In this document: piece by piece, positions 26,543 through 36,032 of the stretch | How the letters are laid out: every line of letters starts with the position of its first letter | Numbering within the stretch: the stretch's first letter is position 1 | DNA from: Shewanella canadensis | Lineage (GTDB): Bacteria; Pseudomonadota; Gammaproteobacteria; Enterobacterales; Shewanellaceae | Length of the DNA: 64,000 bases | NCBI RefSeq assembly: GCF_003966225.1 | Contig: NZ_RXNU01000017.1 | Location: 1 to 64,000, forward strand | Reading direction: 5' to 3' | Notes under the pieces: model-generated | What the model was told of the DNA's origin: nothing | Database searches by the model: none | What the model saw: the letters and a program-made list of their open reading frames with translations, nothing else | Program-made: the position numbers and the translations under genes

Positions 26543-27337
26543 TTAATGATCTTCATGCGCCATGCTTAAATAAACAATTGTCAGCATCATGAAAATAAAC
26601 GCTTGTAGAGTAATAACCAAAATATGGAAAATTAACCAACCTAGTTGTAATGTTACACCTAGGGCAGATAACGCCATGTTAGCACCATACATCAACGCAA
26701 TAAGAATGAAGATCAACTCACCTGCATATAAGTTACCGAACAGACGCAATGCCAATGAAATTGGCTTAGCAATCAGAGTTACGGTTTCTAGCAAGAAGTT
26801 GACGGGTATCATTGCCCAATGGTTAAAAGGCTGCATAGTCAGCTCTTTAACAAAGCCTGAAATGCCTTTGACTTTAATGCTGTAGTAAATAATCAGCAAG
26901 AACACACCGATAGCCATGCTAAAGGTAATGTTTAAGTCGGTCGTTGGTACAACTTTCATGTAAGGGATACCAGCAGCAGCTGCCAGTGATGGGATCCAGT
27001 CAACTGGAACCATATCCATGAAGTTCATCATGAATACCCAAACAAAAATAGTTAATGCCAACGGAGCAATAACAGGATTGCGGCCATGGAAGGTTTCTTT
27101 CACGCTAGAGTCGACAAATTCAATGATCATCTCGACAAAACACTGAAGTTTGCCGGGAACACCTGTAGTTGCCTTCTTTCCAACGCTACGGAATAGCCAT
27201 AAGAACAGAACACCAAGCCCAACCGAAAAGAGCAACGAATCAATATGCCATGTCCAGAAGCCTTCACCAACACTTAAGTTGGTAAGGTGGTGCTGGATAT
27301 AGCCCTGCGGTGTTAACGCTTCACCAGTTGCAGCCAT
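26543..27337 (-). CDS. atpB: ATP synthase F0 subunit a
   Basis: Subunit a provides the proton half-channels. The 264-residue protein has five to six membrane helices. It has the conserved SLALRLFGNLYAGE segment with the essential Arg that faces the c ring, and a polar region near the C-terminus. It follows atpI with only a 3-bp gap. Confidence 0.97.
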   Translation of the reverse strand: MAATGEALTPQGYIQHHLTNLSVGEGFWTWHIDSLLFSVGLGVLFLWLFRSVGKKATTGVPGKLQCFVEMIIEFVDSSVKETFHGRNPVIAPLALTIFVWVFMMNFMDMVPVDWIPSLAAAAGIPYMKVVPTTDLNITFSMAIGVFLLIIYYSIKVKGISGFVKELTMQPFNHWAMIPVNFLLETVTLIAKPISLALRLFGNLYAGELIFILIALMYGANMALSALGVTLQLGWLIFHILVITLQAFIFMMLTIVYLSMAHEDH

Positions 27338-27340
27338 GAT

Positions 27341-27733
27341 TCATCCCACTTTACTTTGCTTGAAAAATAAAGGAGCCGTCCAATGCACAATTAACGCTAA
27401 GGTGTAACAAACAAAAAGAGGCATAAAGCCAATCTTAAAATTGATAAACACTAGCGAGAACATAGCTATGGTTAACAGCAACTTTACCGCTTCCCCCCAG
27501 TAAAAAGTCTTCATGACCTTTCCTGCTGAACTTGCTCCCGTATGGGAAAAAGCGAGGGTTGCGAATACAAAATTAGGAAGTACAGCGATAGCGCCACCTG
27601 CCAAGGCAGACAGACCAGACTGAACCCCCCACATGGCGAAAAAGAAAACTGAAGCACCCCCAGCCACCGCCGCCTGCATCAAAACCAATTTATAGGCAGA
27701 CCACCGGCCACGACGTGCTAAAACCTTACTCAA
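27341..27733 (-). CDS. atpI: ATP synthase subunit I
   Basis: AtpI assists assembly of the c ring and is not part of the finished enzyme. The 130-residue protein has four hydrophobic segments, a basic N-terminus, and the glycine-rich stretch GLSALAGGAIAVLPN. It is the first gene of the atp operon; a promoter should lie in 27734-27959, but none stood out. Confidence 0.88.
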   Translation of the reverse strand: MSKVLARRGRWSAYKLVLMQAAVAGGASVFFFAMWGVQSGLSALAGGAIAVLPNFVFATLAFSHTGASSAGKVMKTFYWGEAVKLLLTIAMFSLVFINFKIGFMPLFVCYTLALIVHWTAPLFFKQSKVG

Positions 27734-27959
27734 TTTACCTTCTCCGCATTTACGCTTTATTGTTTCGATGACCGGATGACAAATATCCGGATCATCTATA
27801 GCGACAAAAAAGCTTGCGAAAGTATACCTTTTCAGGCCTTCAAAGCAAGTTTAAGCTGAGGAAAATCGAGTCTTTTAGCGTGATCTAGCGCCAAATATGC
27901 AAAACCGTGAATTTAACACATGTCACAAAATTACATAATATGACGTTAACGTCAGTTTT

Positions 27960-28850
27960 TTAGCGGATTTTGTCGATAATACCGTCTAATTCAGCGAGAT
28001 CTTGATAGTTTATTACCAATTTTCCTTTACCTTTTTTATTGTGGGTAATGGAAACTTTCGCACCTAGACGTTCGACTAATTGACTTTCGAGGCGGGCAAC
28101 ATCGTGATCTTTTGCAGGTTTATCTACAGTTTTAGGCGGATTTAGTGTTTTAGTCACTAATCGTTCAGTTTCACGAACAGTTAATTCTTTCGCGGCCACT
28201 AATCTTGCGATAGTTGTCTGTTCGTCACCTTCAATAGCAAGCAAGGCGCGGGCATGGCCCATATCGATATCACCATATTCCAGCATACGCTTTACAGGCT
28301 CATTAAGACCATTCAGACGTAGTAGATTAGAGACAGTAGCACGGGACTTACCCACGGCTCCGGCGATCTGTTGATGGGTTAAATTAAACTCTTCCATTAA
28401 GCGTTGAAGCGCTATTGCTTCCTCCATCGCATTGAGGTCTTCACGTTGAATATTCTCAATCAGCGCAATGGCTACAGCCGATTCATCGGGTACCTGTTTT
28501 ACAATACAAGGAACCTTATCAAGCTTAGCTAACTGAGCCGCGCGCCAACGACGTTCTCCGGCAATGATCTCAAACATCTCGGGAGATATCTTACGAACAA
28601 CAATTGGCTGGATAATTCCCTGGGCTTTTATTGACTCAGAAAGCTCTTCGAGTGCCTCTGGAGACATATCTTTACGAGGTTGGTACTTTCCAGGCTGCAT
28701 AAGGTCAACGTCAAGTATCAATAAGTCATCATTTTTAACTGACTTATCAGTAACTTCACTTGCTGTTAGCTTACTATTTGCCGCGTGGCTAGTGCTGAGT
28801 AATGCATCTAAACCTTTGCCCAAACCGCGTTTTTTTACTGTCATTTCCAT
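27960..28850 (-). CDS. parB: Chromosome partitioning protein ParB
   Basis: ParB is a CTP-dependent DNA clamp that loads at parS and organises the origin for segregation. The 296-residue protein starts with KKRGLGKGLDALLS. It has the CTP-binding arginine patch GERRWRAA (about residue 115), a helix-turn-helix with QQIAGAVGKSRATVSN, and a C-terminal dimer domain. It follows parA by about 9 bp. Four parS-like palindromes lie in this window at 36537, 43067, 54573 and 57742. Confidence 0.96.
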   Translation of the reverse strand: MEMTVKKRGLGKGLDALLSTSHAANSKLTASEVTDKSVKNDDLLILDVDLMQPGKYQPRKDMSPEALEELSESIKAQGIIQPIVVRKISPEMFEIIAGERRWRAAQLAKLDKVPCIVKQVPDESAVAIALIENIQREDLNAMEEAIALQRLMEEFNLTHQQIAGAVGKSRATVSNLLRLNGLNEPVKRMLEYGDIDMGHARALLAIEGDEQTTIARLVAAKELTVRETERLVTKTLNPPKTVDKPAKDHDVARLESQLVERLGAKVSITHNKKGKGKLVINYQDLAELDGIIDKIR

Positions 28851-28859
28851 TGCCTTTGT

Positions 28860-29648
28860 TTAAACTTGCTCAACCTGTTCGTGCTGTTCGGCACGACGAA
28901 TAATCTCTCCAGCCAGAGCAAGATAAGCCTTAGCTCCTGCGCTGGATTTATCGTAATACATTGCCGGAGCCCCAAAACTTGGTGCTTCGGCTAACCTGAC
29001 ATTTCTGGGAATAACGGTTCGGTAAACCTTTTCGCCAAAATGCTGCTTAAGCTGGTCCGATACATCGTTAGATAATCGATTACGTGGATCGTACATGGTG
29101 CGTAAGATCCCCTCTATATGCAGACCAGGATTCACCATGGCACCAATCTTACTTATGGTATCCATCAGCGCCGTCAGGCCTTCCAGAGCATAATATTCAC
29201 ACTGCATAGGCACCAGAACAGAGTCTGCAGCAGACATAGCATTGACTGTCAGCATGTTCAATGAAGGCGGGCAATCGATAAAAATAAAATCATAATCGTC
29301 TTTTATCGGGGCTAATGCATTTCTTAACCTGATTTCTCGAGCAAAGAACTCCATAAGTTTGATCTCAGCGGCGGTAACGTCACCGTTACCGGCAATAAGA
29401 TCATACTTTCCAGAGGTATCTTTATACACAACTTCGTCAAAAGATTTCTCATCGACCAATAATTCGTATGCCGTATTTTCGACACTATATTTATCGATAC
29501 CACTTCCCATGGTCGCATTACCTTGGGGATCGAGATCGATCAGCAGCACTTTGCGCTTAGTGGCGGCCAGAGATGCCGCAAGATTCACACAAGTTGTTGT
29601 TTTTCCGACGCCACCTTTTTGGTTAGCCACGGCAATCACTTTACCCAC
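28860..29648 (-). CDS. parA: Chromosome partitioning ATPase ParA (Soj)
   Basis: ParA is a Walker-type ATPase that moves ParB-bound origins over the nucleoid. The 262-residue protein has the deviant Walker A KGGVGKTT (residues 10-17), DLDPQGNATMGSG, and IFIDCPPSLNMLT. It lacks the N-terminal HTH of plasmid type Ia ParA. It is coupled to parB and lies downstream of rsmG, as in many Proteobacteria. Confidence 0.96.
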   Translation of the reverse strand: MGKVIAVANQKGGVGKTTTCVNLAASLAATKRKVLLIDLDPQGNATMGSGIDKYSVENTAYELLVDEKSFDEVVYKDTSGKYDLIAGNGDVTAAEIKLMEFFAREIRLRNALAPIKDDYDFIFIDCPPSLNMLTVNAMSAADSVLVPMQCEYYALEGLTALMDTISKIGAMVNPGLHIEGILRTMYDPRNRLSNDVSDQLKQHFGEKVYRTVIPRNVRLAEAPSFGAPAMYYDKSSAGAKAYLALAGEIIRRAEQHEQVEQV

Positions 29649-29738
29649 AATACCACCCCGTATGTCTCGTTCGTATAATCGACACTATTGAAACCCATAC
29701 CAAACTGCTTGAACCACTTAAAAAATGCAACTTTATCG

Positions 29739-30359
29739 CTATTTTTTGATAACTCTCAATAGGTGTCGCTGCTCGTCCAGGCAAGGTACCTTGAGCTCAA
29801 TCACATCGGTAACTTCAAATTCTTCAGGAAGTTTTTCCATTTCATCTTCTGCAAGCTGACCTTTCAAGGCGTAATAACATCCATTGTTAGTCGGAAGGTG
29901 ATGACACCAATGCAGCATATCTTCAATCGATGCAAAAGCACGACTCAAGACACCATCAAATTTTGTCTCGGGCTGGTAAGCCTCGACCCGGCTCTCTACC
30001 GAACTGATATTCTTAATGCCTAACTCATGCTGAACCTGCTTTTGGAAGCGGATCCGCTTACCTAAACTGTCTAACAGGACGAAGGTTTTATCCGGATTCA
30101 TAATGGCCAGAGGAATACCTGGTAAACCCGGTCCCGTTCCGACATCGATAAAACGTTCACCCACAAGATGTGGTGAAACGGCTAAGCTATCCATGATATG
30201 TCTGATCAGCATCTGCTGCGGATCACGAATCGACGTCAGATTGTAGGCCTTATTCCACTTGTTGAGCATCTCAACAAAACCAATAAGCTGTTTTTTCTGC
30301 TGCTCGGTTGCAGACAGATTCATTTCAGCCAGATACTCATCTAATTGGGCAGATAACAC
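29739..30359 (-). CDS. rsmG: 16S rRNA (guanine-527-N7)-methyltransferase RsmG (GidB)
   Basis: RsmG methylates G527 of 16S rRNA. The protein shows KWNKAYNLTSIRDP, HIMDSLAVSP and the SAM site DVGTGPGLPGIPLAI. The open frame extends to 30476. The extra 39 residues do not resemble the family, and a GTG at 30359 has AAGGA 8 nt upstream, so I take the GTG (206 residues, normal length). It lies downstream of mnmG, the classic gidA-gidB pair. Confidence 0.92.
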   Translation of the reverse strand: MLSAQLDEYLAEMNLSATEQQKKQLIGFVEMLNKWNKAYNLTSIRDPQQMLIRHIMDSLAVSPHLVGERFIDVGTGPGLPGIPLAIMNPDKTFVLLDSLGKRIRFQKQVQHELGIKNISSVESRVEAYQPETKFDGVLSRAFASIEDMLHWCHHLPTNNGCYYALKGQLAEDEMEKLPEEFEVTDVIELKVPCLDEQRHLLRVIKK

Positions 30360-30481
30360 AGGATTAATCCTTAATAACGTACGAAAATCGAAACTGTTGA
30401 CATTATGAAGCCCAGAAAACACTAAGGGAAGCGCTAAAAGCCAATATAAATGGGCTTTGGCTTCCCTTACAGGCAAATAAA

Positions 30482-32380
30482 TTAGCTTTTAGAAGGGTTT
30501 TTACGTAATAGACCGCGTCGCTTCAGATGGACCAGTAAAATAGAGATCGCAGCAGGCGTCATTCCCGAAATTCTCGAGGCCTGACCTATTGTTTCAGGCT
30601 TATGATCGTTAAGCTTAGCGATTACTTCGTTTGAAAGACCTGGAACTTCCTGATAATCAAGATCTAACGGCAAACCTGTCGTTTCATGTTTTATCGCTTT
30701 ATCGATCTCATCTTGCTGGCGCTGTATATAACCCGAATATTTAACTTGTATCTGAACTTGCTCTGCAGCACGTTGATCTTCGAGTGCCGGACCGAATCCC
30801 TCTAAGCTCATCAACTTCGGATAATCCATCTCTGGACGGCGAAGTAGATCTTCAAATGTTGCTTCACGAGAGATAGGGGTATTCAGCTCAGGGTTTAATA
30901 CATCGAGCAATGCCGAGTTAGGATGAACCCACTGGCTTCTTAAACGTTGAAGTTCCAGTTCTATAGACTCTCGCTTCTCGTTAAATTTAGTCCAGCGATC
31001 TTCATCGACCAATCCAAGTTCATGACCCTTCTCGGTCAGACGCAGATCGGCATTGTCTTCACGCAGTAATAAACGATACTCCGCGCGGCTGGTGAACATA
31101 CGGTAAGGTTCTTTAGTACCCAGCGTCGATAGGTCATCGACTAAGACACCAAGATAGGCTTCATCACGACGAGGACACCAGCTCTCTTTGCCCTGAACCT
31201 GCAGTGAAGCGTTCATGCCTGCCAATAATCCCTGGGCACCAGCTTCTTCATAACCGGTCGTGCCGTTGATCTGTCCGGCAAAGAACAGACCTTGAATAGA
31301 TTTAGTCTCTAAAGAGTTTTTCAGATCCCGGGGATCAAAATAATCGTATTCGATGGCATAACCAGGTCGAATGATCTCTGCATTCTCCATGCCTTTGATT
31401 GAACGTACTAAATTTAATTGAACATCAAAAGGTAAGCTTGTAGAGATACCGTTAGGGTAGATCTCATTAGTATTTAAGCCTTCCGGCTCAATAAAGATCT
31501 GATGTGAACTCTTGTCAGCAAAACGATTGATCTTATCTTCGATAGAAGGGCAGTAACGTGGCCCGACACCTTCAATAATCCCCGAGTACATGGGGCTTCG
31601 ATCTAATCCACCACGAATAATATCGTGAGTTCGCTCGTTAGTATGGGTAACAAAACAGGAGATCTGACGCGGATGATGACTCACATCACCAATAAACGAC
31701 ATGACAGGCAATGGGGTATCGCCTTTCTGTTCAGCCATCAAATCAAAATTAATGGTATTAGCGTCAATTCTTGGTGGTGTACCCGTTTTTAAGCGTCCGA
31801 TCCGGATCGGTAGTTCACGCAATCGATCTGCCAAAGCGATCGATGGTGGATCTCCTGCTCGACCACCGCTGTAATTTTGCATCCCTATGTGAATTTTACC
31901 ACTAAGGAAAGTCCCTGCAGTCAACACGACAGCCGGCGCTTCGAAGGCCAGTCCCATCTGGGTGACCACACCAGTAACCTTGCCATTTTCAACAATAAGA
32001 TCGTCTACAGCTTGTTGGAATAGTCTTAAATTTGGTTGGTTTTGAAGTATTTCCTGGATCTTAGCTCGGTACAAAGCTCGGTCTGCTTGAGCACGTGTTG
32101 CTCGTACTGCCGGGCCTTTGCTGGAATTAAGTGTTCTAAACTGAATACCTGCATAGTCAGTGGCAATTGCCATTGCTCCGCCTAAGGCATCAATCTCTTT
32201 TACCAAATGTCCTTTACCGATCCCACCAATGGCTGGATTACAAGACATTTGTCCTAAGGTATCGATGTTATGCGTCAGCAGTAGGGTTTTAGATCCCATT
32301 CTGGCTGCAGCTAACGCAGCTTCAGTACCGGCATGACCACCACCGATAATAATTACATCGAACCGTTCATGAAAATGCAT
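30482..32380 (-). CDS. mnmG: tRNA uridine-34 5-carboxymethylaminomethyl modification enzyme MnmG (GidA)
   Basis: MnmG works with MnmE to modify the wobble uridine of several tRNAs, using FAD. The 632-residue protein opens with the FAD-binding motif IIIGGGHAGTEAALAAARMG, and has NPAIGGIGKGHL and GTPPRID. Length is normal. It is transcribed away from oriC, as in other gammaproteobacteria. Its partner mnmE is at 46437-47798. Confidence 0.97.
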   Translation of the reverse strand: MHFHERFDVIIIGGGHAGTEAALAAARMGSKTLLLTHNIDTLGQMSCNPAIGGIGKGHLVKEIDALGGAMAIATDYAGIQFRTLNSSKGPAVRATRAQADRALYRAKIQEILQNQPNLRLFQQAVDDLIVENGKVTGVVTQMGLAFEAPAVVLTAGTFLSGKIHIGMQNYSGGRAGDPPSIALADRLRELPIRIGRLKTGTPPRIDANTINFDLMAEQKGDTPLPVMSFIGDVSHHPRQISCFVTHTNERTHDIIRGGLDRSPMYSGIIEGVGPRYCPSIEDKINRFADKSSHQIFIEPEGLNTNEIYPNGISTSLPFDVQLNLVRSIKGMENAEIIRPGYAIEYDYFDPRDLKNSLETKSIQGLFFAGQINGTTGYEEAGAQGLLAGMNASLQVQGKESWCPRRDEAYLGVLVDDLSTLGTKEPYRMFTSRAEYRLLLREDNADLRLTEKGHELGLVDEDRWTKFNEKRESIELELQRLRSQWVHPNSALLDVLNPELNTPISREATFEDLLRRPEMDYPKLMSLEGFGPALEDQRAAEQVQIQVKYSGYIQRQQDEIDKAIKHETTGLPLDLDYQEVPGLSNEVIAKLNDHKPETIGQASRISGMTPAAISILLVHLKRRGLLRKNPSKS

Positions 32381-32449
32381 TAGTAAACCTTAAATTTAAA
32401 CTTTAGTCGGTAACGAACAAACTGTGATTTTGAGCTGCGTATTTTAGCA

Positions 32450-32850
32450 TTTGATCCGTGTCAGGTGAAAGATCAATTTCACTGCTCAGATCGAGTAAGG
32501 ATCTGCTTAATAGATCTTAAGATCTTTATATAGATCCTTTATTATTCTTACTATTAAGGGAGCACTTTTCTGTGGGTAAGCGTTTTTTCCTTTTTATAAT
32601 CAATACTTAAAAACGATCAGATCCTGTGCTCTATTAGCGATCAAACCAAATTAAGCTTGGGGATAGATCGCCTACTTATCCACAAGGTGGATCATTGACC
32701 CGATCGGGTGTTGATTAATACAGGAGTTGATCAGATCAAAATAATAGGTTATCCACATATTTATCATTTGAGATCGTAATATGTGGATAAAGTAGATCTA
32801 ATCTGTGCATTGATCCTATAGTTATTATTGGCTGGCGATCTTAAAGTTGA
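32450..32850. other. oriC: Chromosomal replication origin oriC
   Basis: The region lies between mnmG and mioC, the oriC position in Escherichia coli. GATC occurs 20 times in about 400 bp (for example 32453, 32471, 32489, 32500, 32513, 32521, 32533), far above chance, fitting Dam methylation and SeqA. Perfect DnaA boxes TTATCCACA are at 32676-32684 and 32749-32757, an inverted one at 32782-32790, and a one-mismatch box at 32571-32579. An AT-rich stretch with GATC-headed repeats (32513-32565) is the likely unwinding element. A further perfect box (32923-32931) lies inside mioC. Confidence 0.93.
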
Positions 32851-33281
32851 TCTTGCCATTGAGTTAACCAAGCCAGTGCGGGGTCTTCTGGAATATGATC
32901 GTATTGAATATCGATCTGGATCTTATCCACATAGACTTGTGCACCGCATTCCTCCAGCACTTTTGACAGTTTTTCAGGTCCCATACAAAAAGTGTCGTAA
33001 CTTGAATCGCCGATGGCACAAATGGCAAATTTTGTCTGGCTAAGATCGGGTTTTTGAACTGCGATCTCATCGTAAAAGGGCATAATATTGTCTGGTAGAT
33101 CGCCCGCTCCGTGTGTCGCTGATACGATCAACCACAAAGATTCAGGGTCCAAATCGGTGAGTTTTGGGGTCAAATGGATCTGATTCTCATGTCCCAAATG
33201 GGTCAACTGAGCCGCCAATTCATCTGCTACATATTCGGCTCCACCTAAGGTAGTGCCCACTAAAAGTTCTATTTTTGCCAT
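32841..33281 (-). CDS. mioC: Flavodoxin-like protein MioC
   Basis: MioC is an FMN-binding flavodoxin-type protein, named for its position at oriC. The 146-residue protein starts MAKIELLVGTTLGGAEYVADEL, with the phosphate-binding loop, and has SATHGAGDLPDN and GDSSYDTFC. The ATG at 33281 has AGGA at a good distance; the longer frame to 33305 is not needed. It reads toward the origin, and in Escherichia coli mioC transcription passes into oriC. The 330-bp spacer up to 33614 shows nothing I could identify. Confidence 0.92.
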   Translation of the reverse strand: MAKIELLVGTTLGGAEYVADELAAQLTHLGHENQIHLTPKLTDLDPESLWLIVSATHGAGDLPDNIMPFYDEIAVQKPDLSQTKFAICAIGDSSYDTFCMGPEKLSKVLEECGAQVYVDKIQIDIQYDHIPEDPALAWLTQWQDQL

Positions 33282-33614
33282 ATATGTTCCTGATCTCATC
33301 TTCAACTGAGCGATTTAATACTTATATAAAGCGTCTTATCGACACTAATCTATCTAATATGTCGTTACGATCTGCGTTATGTTTGCGCTAATCATAAGGT
33401 AAAAGCCGATTTTTACTAAGCGGATTGCTGTTTAAGATGTGTAAATGGGGGCAAGGCATTGTTAGTTCACTAAGGTGAGAACCATTAATTTGGCCTGTGA
33501 AAAGTGCATGGGCTGAGTGAGGCAAGGACTGGATTGGCTTTGAATAGAATCAAAGCACTTAAACGAAAACCTATACTTATAAGTGCTAACTATTAGATTA
33601 ATAGCGTGAACGTA

Positions 33615-34412
33615 TTAGCTCTTTATCGCATATAGCAGGTAGTTTACGTCAGTGCTATTGGTCACTTTCCACTTCTTAGTCAAAGGGTTAAAACTCATTC
33701 CTTCAGCTTTGACGGTACGTAAACCGTGAGGCGTGATCATGTCATCTATCTCTTTCGGTGTAACGAAAAAACGCCAATCGTGAGTCCCTATGGGCAGGTA
33801 ACGCATCAAATATTCGGCGCCGATAATACCTATCAGGTAGGATTTTATTGTGCGGTTCAGTGTCGCCATGATCAGTAATCCACCCGGTTTGAGTAGTTGG
33901 CAACAGGTTTGAATCAAGGCTTCTTGATCGTCTACATGTTCGATTACTTCAGTATTGAGTACTACATCATACTGATCAATATCATTTATTTGTTTATCTT
34001 CAGCGGTTAATAGTGATTCGGCTAAACAATGCCGATAGTCTACGGTCACCAAGTTACTGTTAGCATGCTGACGTGCAAGGGCTATATTGTGGCTACTGGC
34101 ATCTATACCACTCACTCTGGCACCTTGCCAGGCTAATGGTTCGCAAAGCAGGCCCGCACCACAACCGATATCGAGCAGTGATAGATCGCTAAAGGGGACA
34201 TCTTGATTAAGATCTCTTTCGAAATGGTAGGCGATGGCATCCTCTATCGCGATCAACCTTGTCTGGTTAAAGGCTAAGACATGCTTAAATCTCCCTTTAG
34301 GATCGCGCCACTCATTGGCTAATGCGTCGAATTTAGCTATCTCTCTTTCTGTATCCAGCGCTGATTTTTTTTCACTGTTCAGGCTTGGGCTTAGGCGGCT
34401 TTTATCTAACAT
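33615..34412 (-). CDS. UbiG/COQ3-type SAM-dependent O-methyltransferase
   Basis: The 265-residue protein has the SAM-binding motif LLDIGCGAGLLCEPLA (about 78-93), VSGIDASSHNIALA, NTEVIEHVDD, and ATLNRTIKSYLIGIIGAEYLMRYLPIGTHDW. These match ubiquinone O-methyltransferases (UbiG/COQ3). The wording (EPLA, GIDAS, ATLNRT, GTHDW) is closer to alphaproteobacterial UbiG than to the gammaproteobacterial form (EPMA/ESMA, TGLD, FSTLNR). Shewanella normally has its own ubiG elsewhere, so this may be a transferred paralogue with another quinone or small-molecule substrate. Confidence 0.8.
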   Translation of the reverse strand: MLDKSRLSPSLNSEKKSALDTEREIAKFDALANEWRDPKGRFKHVLAFNQTRLIAIEDAIAYHFERDLNQDVPFSDLSLLDIGCGAGLLCEPLAWQGARVSGIDASSHNIALARQHANSNLVTVDYRHCLAESLLTAEDKQINDIDQYDVVLNTEVIEHVDDQEALIQTCCQLLKPGGLLIMATLNRTIKSYLIGIIGAEYLMRYLPIGTHDWRFFVTPKEIDDMITPHGLRTVKAEGMSFNPLTKKWKVTNSTDVNYLLYAIKS

Positions 34413-34570
34413 GAAGCTAATCGTGGTGTGAATGCTTGTTCTATTATATACGCAACAGGGGGAGTGTGTGGTTTAGTCTGGCAATTGGAAGGGGGGATGA
34501 GTGTGATCTTCGGGGGGGAGGTATCTTGTCTTTCATCGCTGATATTGAAAGTAATAACATTGATTTTAAT

Positions 34571-34604
34571 AAAAAGCTGTCGAGTCACGAATGAGATCGA
34601 CAGC
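34571..34604 (-). terminator. Terminator of the chemoreceptor gene
   Basis: GCTGTCGA and TCGACAGC form a perfect 8-bp stem (34576-34604). On the minus strand it is followed by TTTTTATT. It lies about 25 bp after the stop codon of the chemoreceptor gene. Confidence 0.75.
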
Positions 34605-34628
34605 GTTAATCGTTATCAGAAATAGGTA

Positions 34629-36032
34629 TCAGACCTTAAGATCTTTCATCAGATTTTCCAGCACATCGGCTTGGCTGTTTAAGGATTCGATCTCGCTGGC
34701 TGTCTGAGTAACCATTACGGCAACACTTTCAGAACCTGCTCGCACCAGATCCACATCGGAGGCGATATTGTCTGCCACGGCGCCTTGCTCTTCGGCTGCG
34801 GCGGCAATTTCAACACTGCGATCGGCGATATATTGGTTCTGACTCGATATGTCGCTGATGTTCTTACTCACCGACTCCATGAGTTTCTCACTGGTTTCGG
34901 CCTCCGAGACCGTCTGCTCAATCACAGTAATAAGGCCCTGACTGTTACTCTGCAGCGCTTCGATCATCTTCTGAATTTCTACTGTGGCCGTTTGTGTTCG
35001 ACCGGCTAGGGTACGTACTTCATCTGCGACAACGGCAAAACCTCGTCCCTGTTCACCGGCTCGGGCGGCTTCGATAGCGGCATTGAGGGCGAGTAAGTTT
35101 GTCTGTTGAGAGATGGCGTTAATAGTGGAAACCACATCATCGATCTGTGAGGCACTCGAGTCCAAATCTGCCACGGCACCGGATGCCGCATTAATTTCTG
35201 AGGTCAGCTTTTTAATCGCTCCCTGAGTCGACTCTACCTGAGATAGTCCCAATGTTGCGGTTTGCGTAGCCTCACTGGTTTGAGTCGAAGAATCATGGGC
35301 ATGACTCGCCACCTCACGGATAGAGGAGGCCATCTGTTCGGTTGCACTGGCCAGTGAATCGATACGTTCTTGCTGTTGACTGGTTAATTTGGCGTTTTCA
35401 TTACTGCGTTGACGTAACTGAGAACTGATCTGTTGAATAAGGGCGATCGCTTCCTGAGTGGTTTTCACCAACACATGTTCACGCTCCGAAACTCTATCGA
35501 TCGTTTGAGCAATAAGGTTGAATTCATTACGCGCCGGCGCATATGCAATCCGGGATGCGAGATCGCCATCGGCCAGACGCTTAAGAGCATCGTACATATT
35601 AAAGAGTGCACCACCCATAAATGTCTTAATGTAATAGGAGCTCATGATGATGAGGCCGATACAGAACAGGATAATGGCGTAATGGACCAGGCCTAAGGTA
35701 GAGAAAAATCCCGGTAGCGCTTTGGCACTTAGAGTCACGTTCGTATTGGGAACGGTTGTGGCGAATTGCCCCTGACTTCCAATCTGGAGGTTGCTGTTAG
35801 CGAGAATGCCGGACAGCTCACTTTGACTTAAATCTGTTTTGGATATCAGATTCGATACCAAGTGAACTTCTTGCTTTAACTGCTTATTTTGCTGATCTTG
35901 TCCGCCACTGATTAAGGTTAGGCTAACGATAAGTATTGCCAGCAGCGAAGAGAAGAACAGGATTAAGAAATTTTCCTGCAGTTTTATATTTACCAGAAAC
36001 TTGTCTATCCAACGGAAAGCGACTTCTTTCAT
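34629..36032 (-). CDS. Methyl-accepting chemotaxis protein
   Basis: This receptor passes signals to CheA/CheW. It has a membrane helix at the N-terminus (about 20-45), a short periplasmic region of roughly 65 residues, a second helix (about 115-137), a HAMP domain, and a long cytoplasmic coiled coil. The hairpin tip contains IEAARAGEQGRGFAVVADEVRTLA, the CheA/CheW contact. The periplasmic part is too small for a known sensor fold. No C-terminal CheR-binding pentapeptide is present. The ATG at 36032 has AGGA upstream and is preferred to the one at 36041. Confidence 0.92.
   Translation of the reverse strand: MKEVAFRWIDKFLVNIKLQENFLILFFSSLLAILIVSLTLISGGQDQQNKQLKQEVHLVSNLISKTDLSQSELSGILANSNLQIGSQGQFATTVPNTNVTLSAKALPGFFSTLGLVHYAIILFCIGLIIMSSYYIKTFMGGALFNMYDALKRLADGDLASRIAYAPARNEFNLIAQTIDRVSEREHVLVKTTQEAIALIQQISSQLRQRSNENAKLTSQQQERIDSLASATEQMASSIREVASHAHDSSTQTSEATQTATLGLSQVESTQGAIKKLTSEINAASGAVADLDSSASQIDDVVSTINAISQQTNLLALNAAIEAARAGEQGRGFAVVADEVRTLAGRTQTATVEIQKMIEALQSNSQGLITVIEQTVSEAETSEKLMESVSKNISDISSQNQYIADRSVEIAAAAEEQGAVADNIASDVDLVRAGSESVAVMVTQTASEIESLNSQADVLENLMKDLKV

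Noticed and set aside
30360..30476. N-terminal extension of RsmG
   Set aside because: It does not resemble the family, and a GTG with a good ribosome site gives the normal length.
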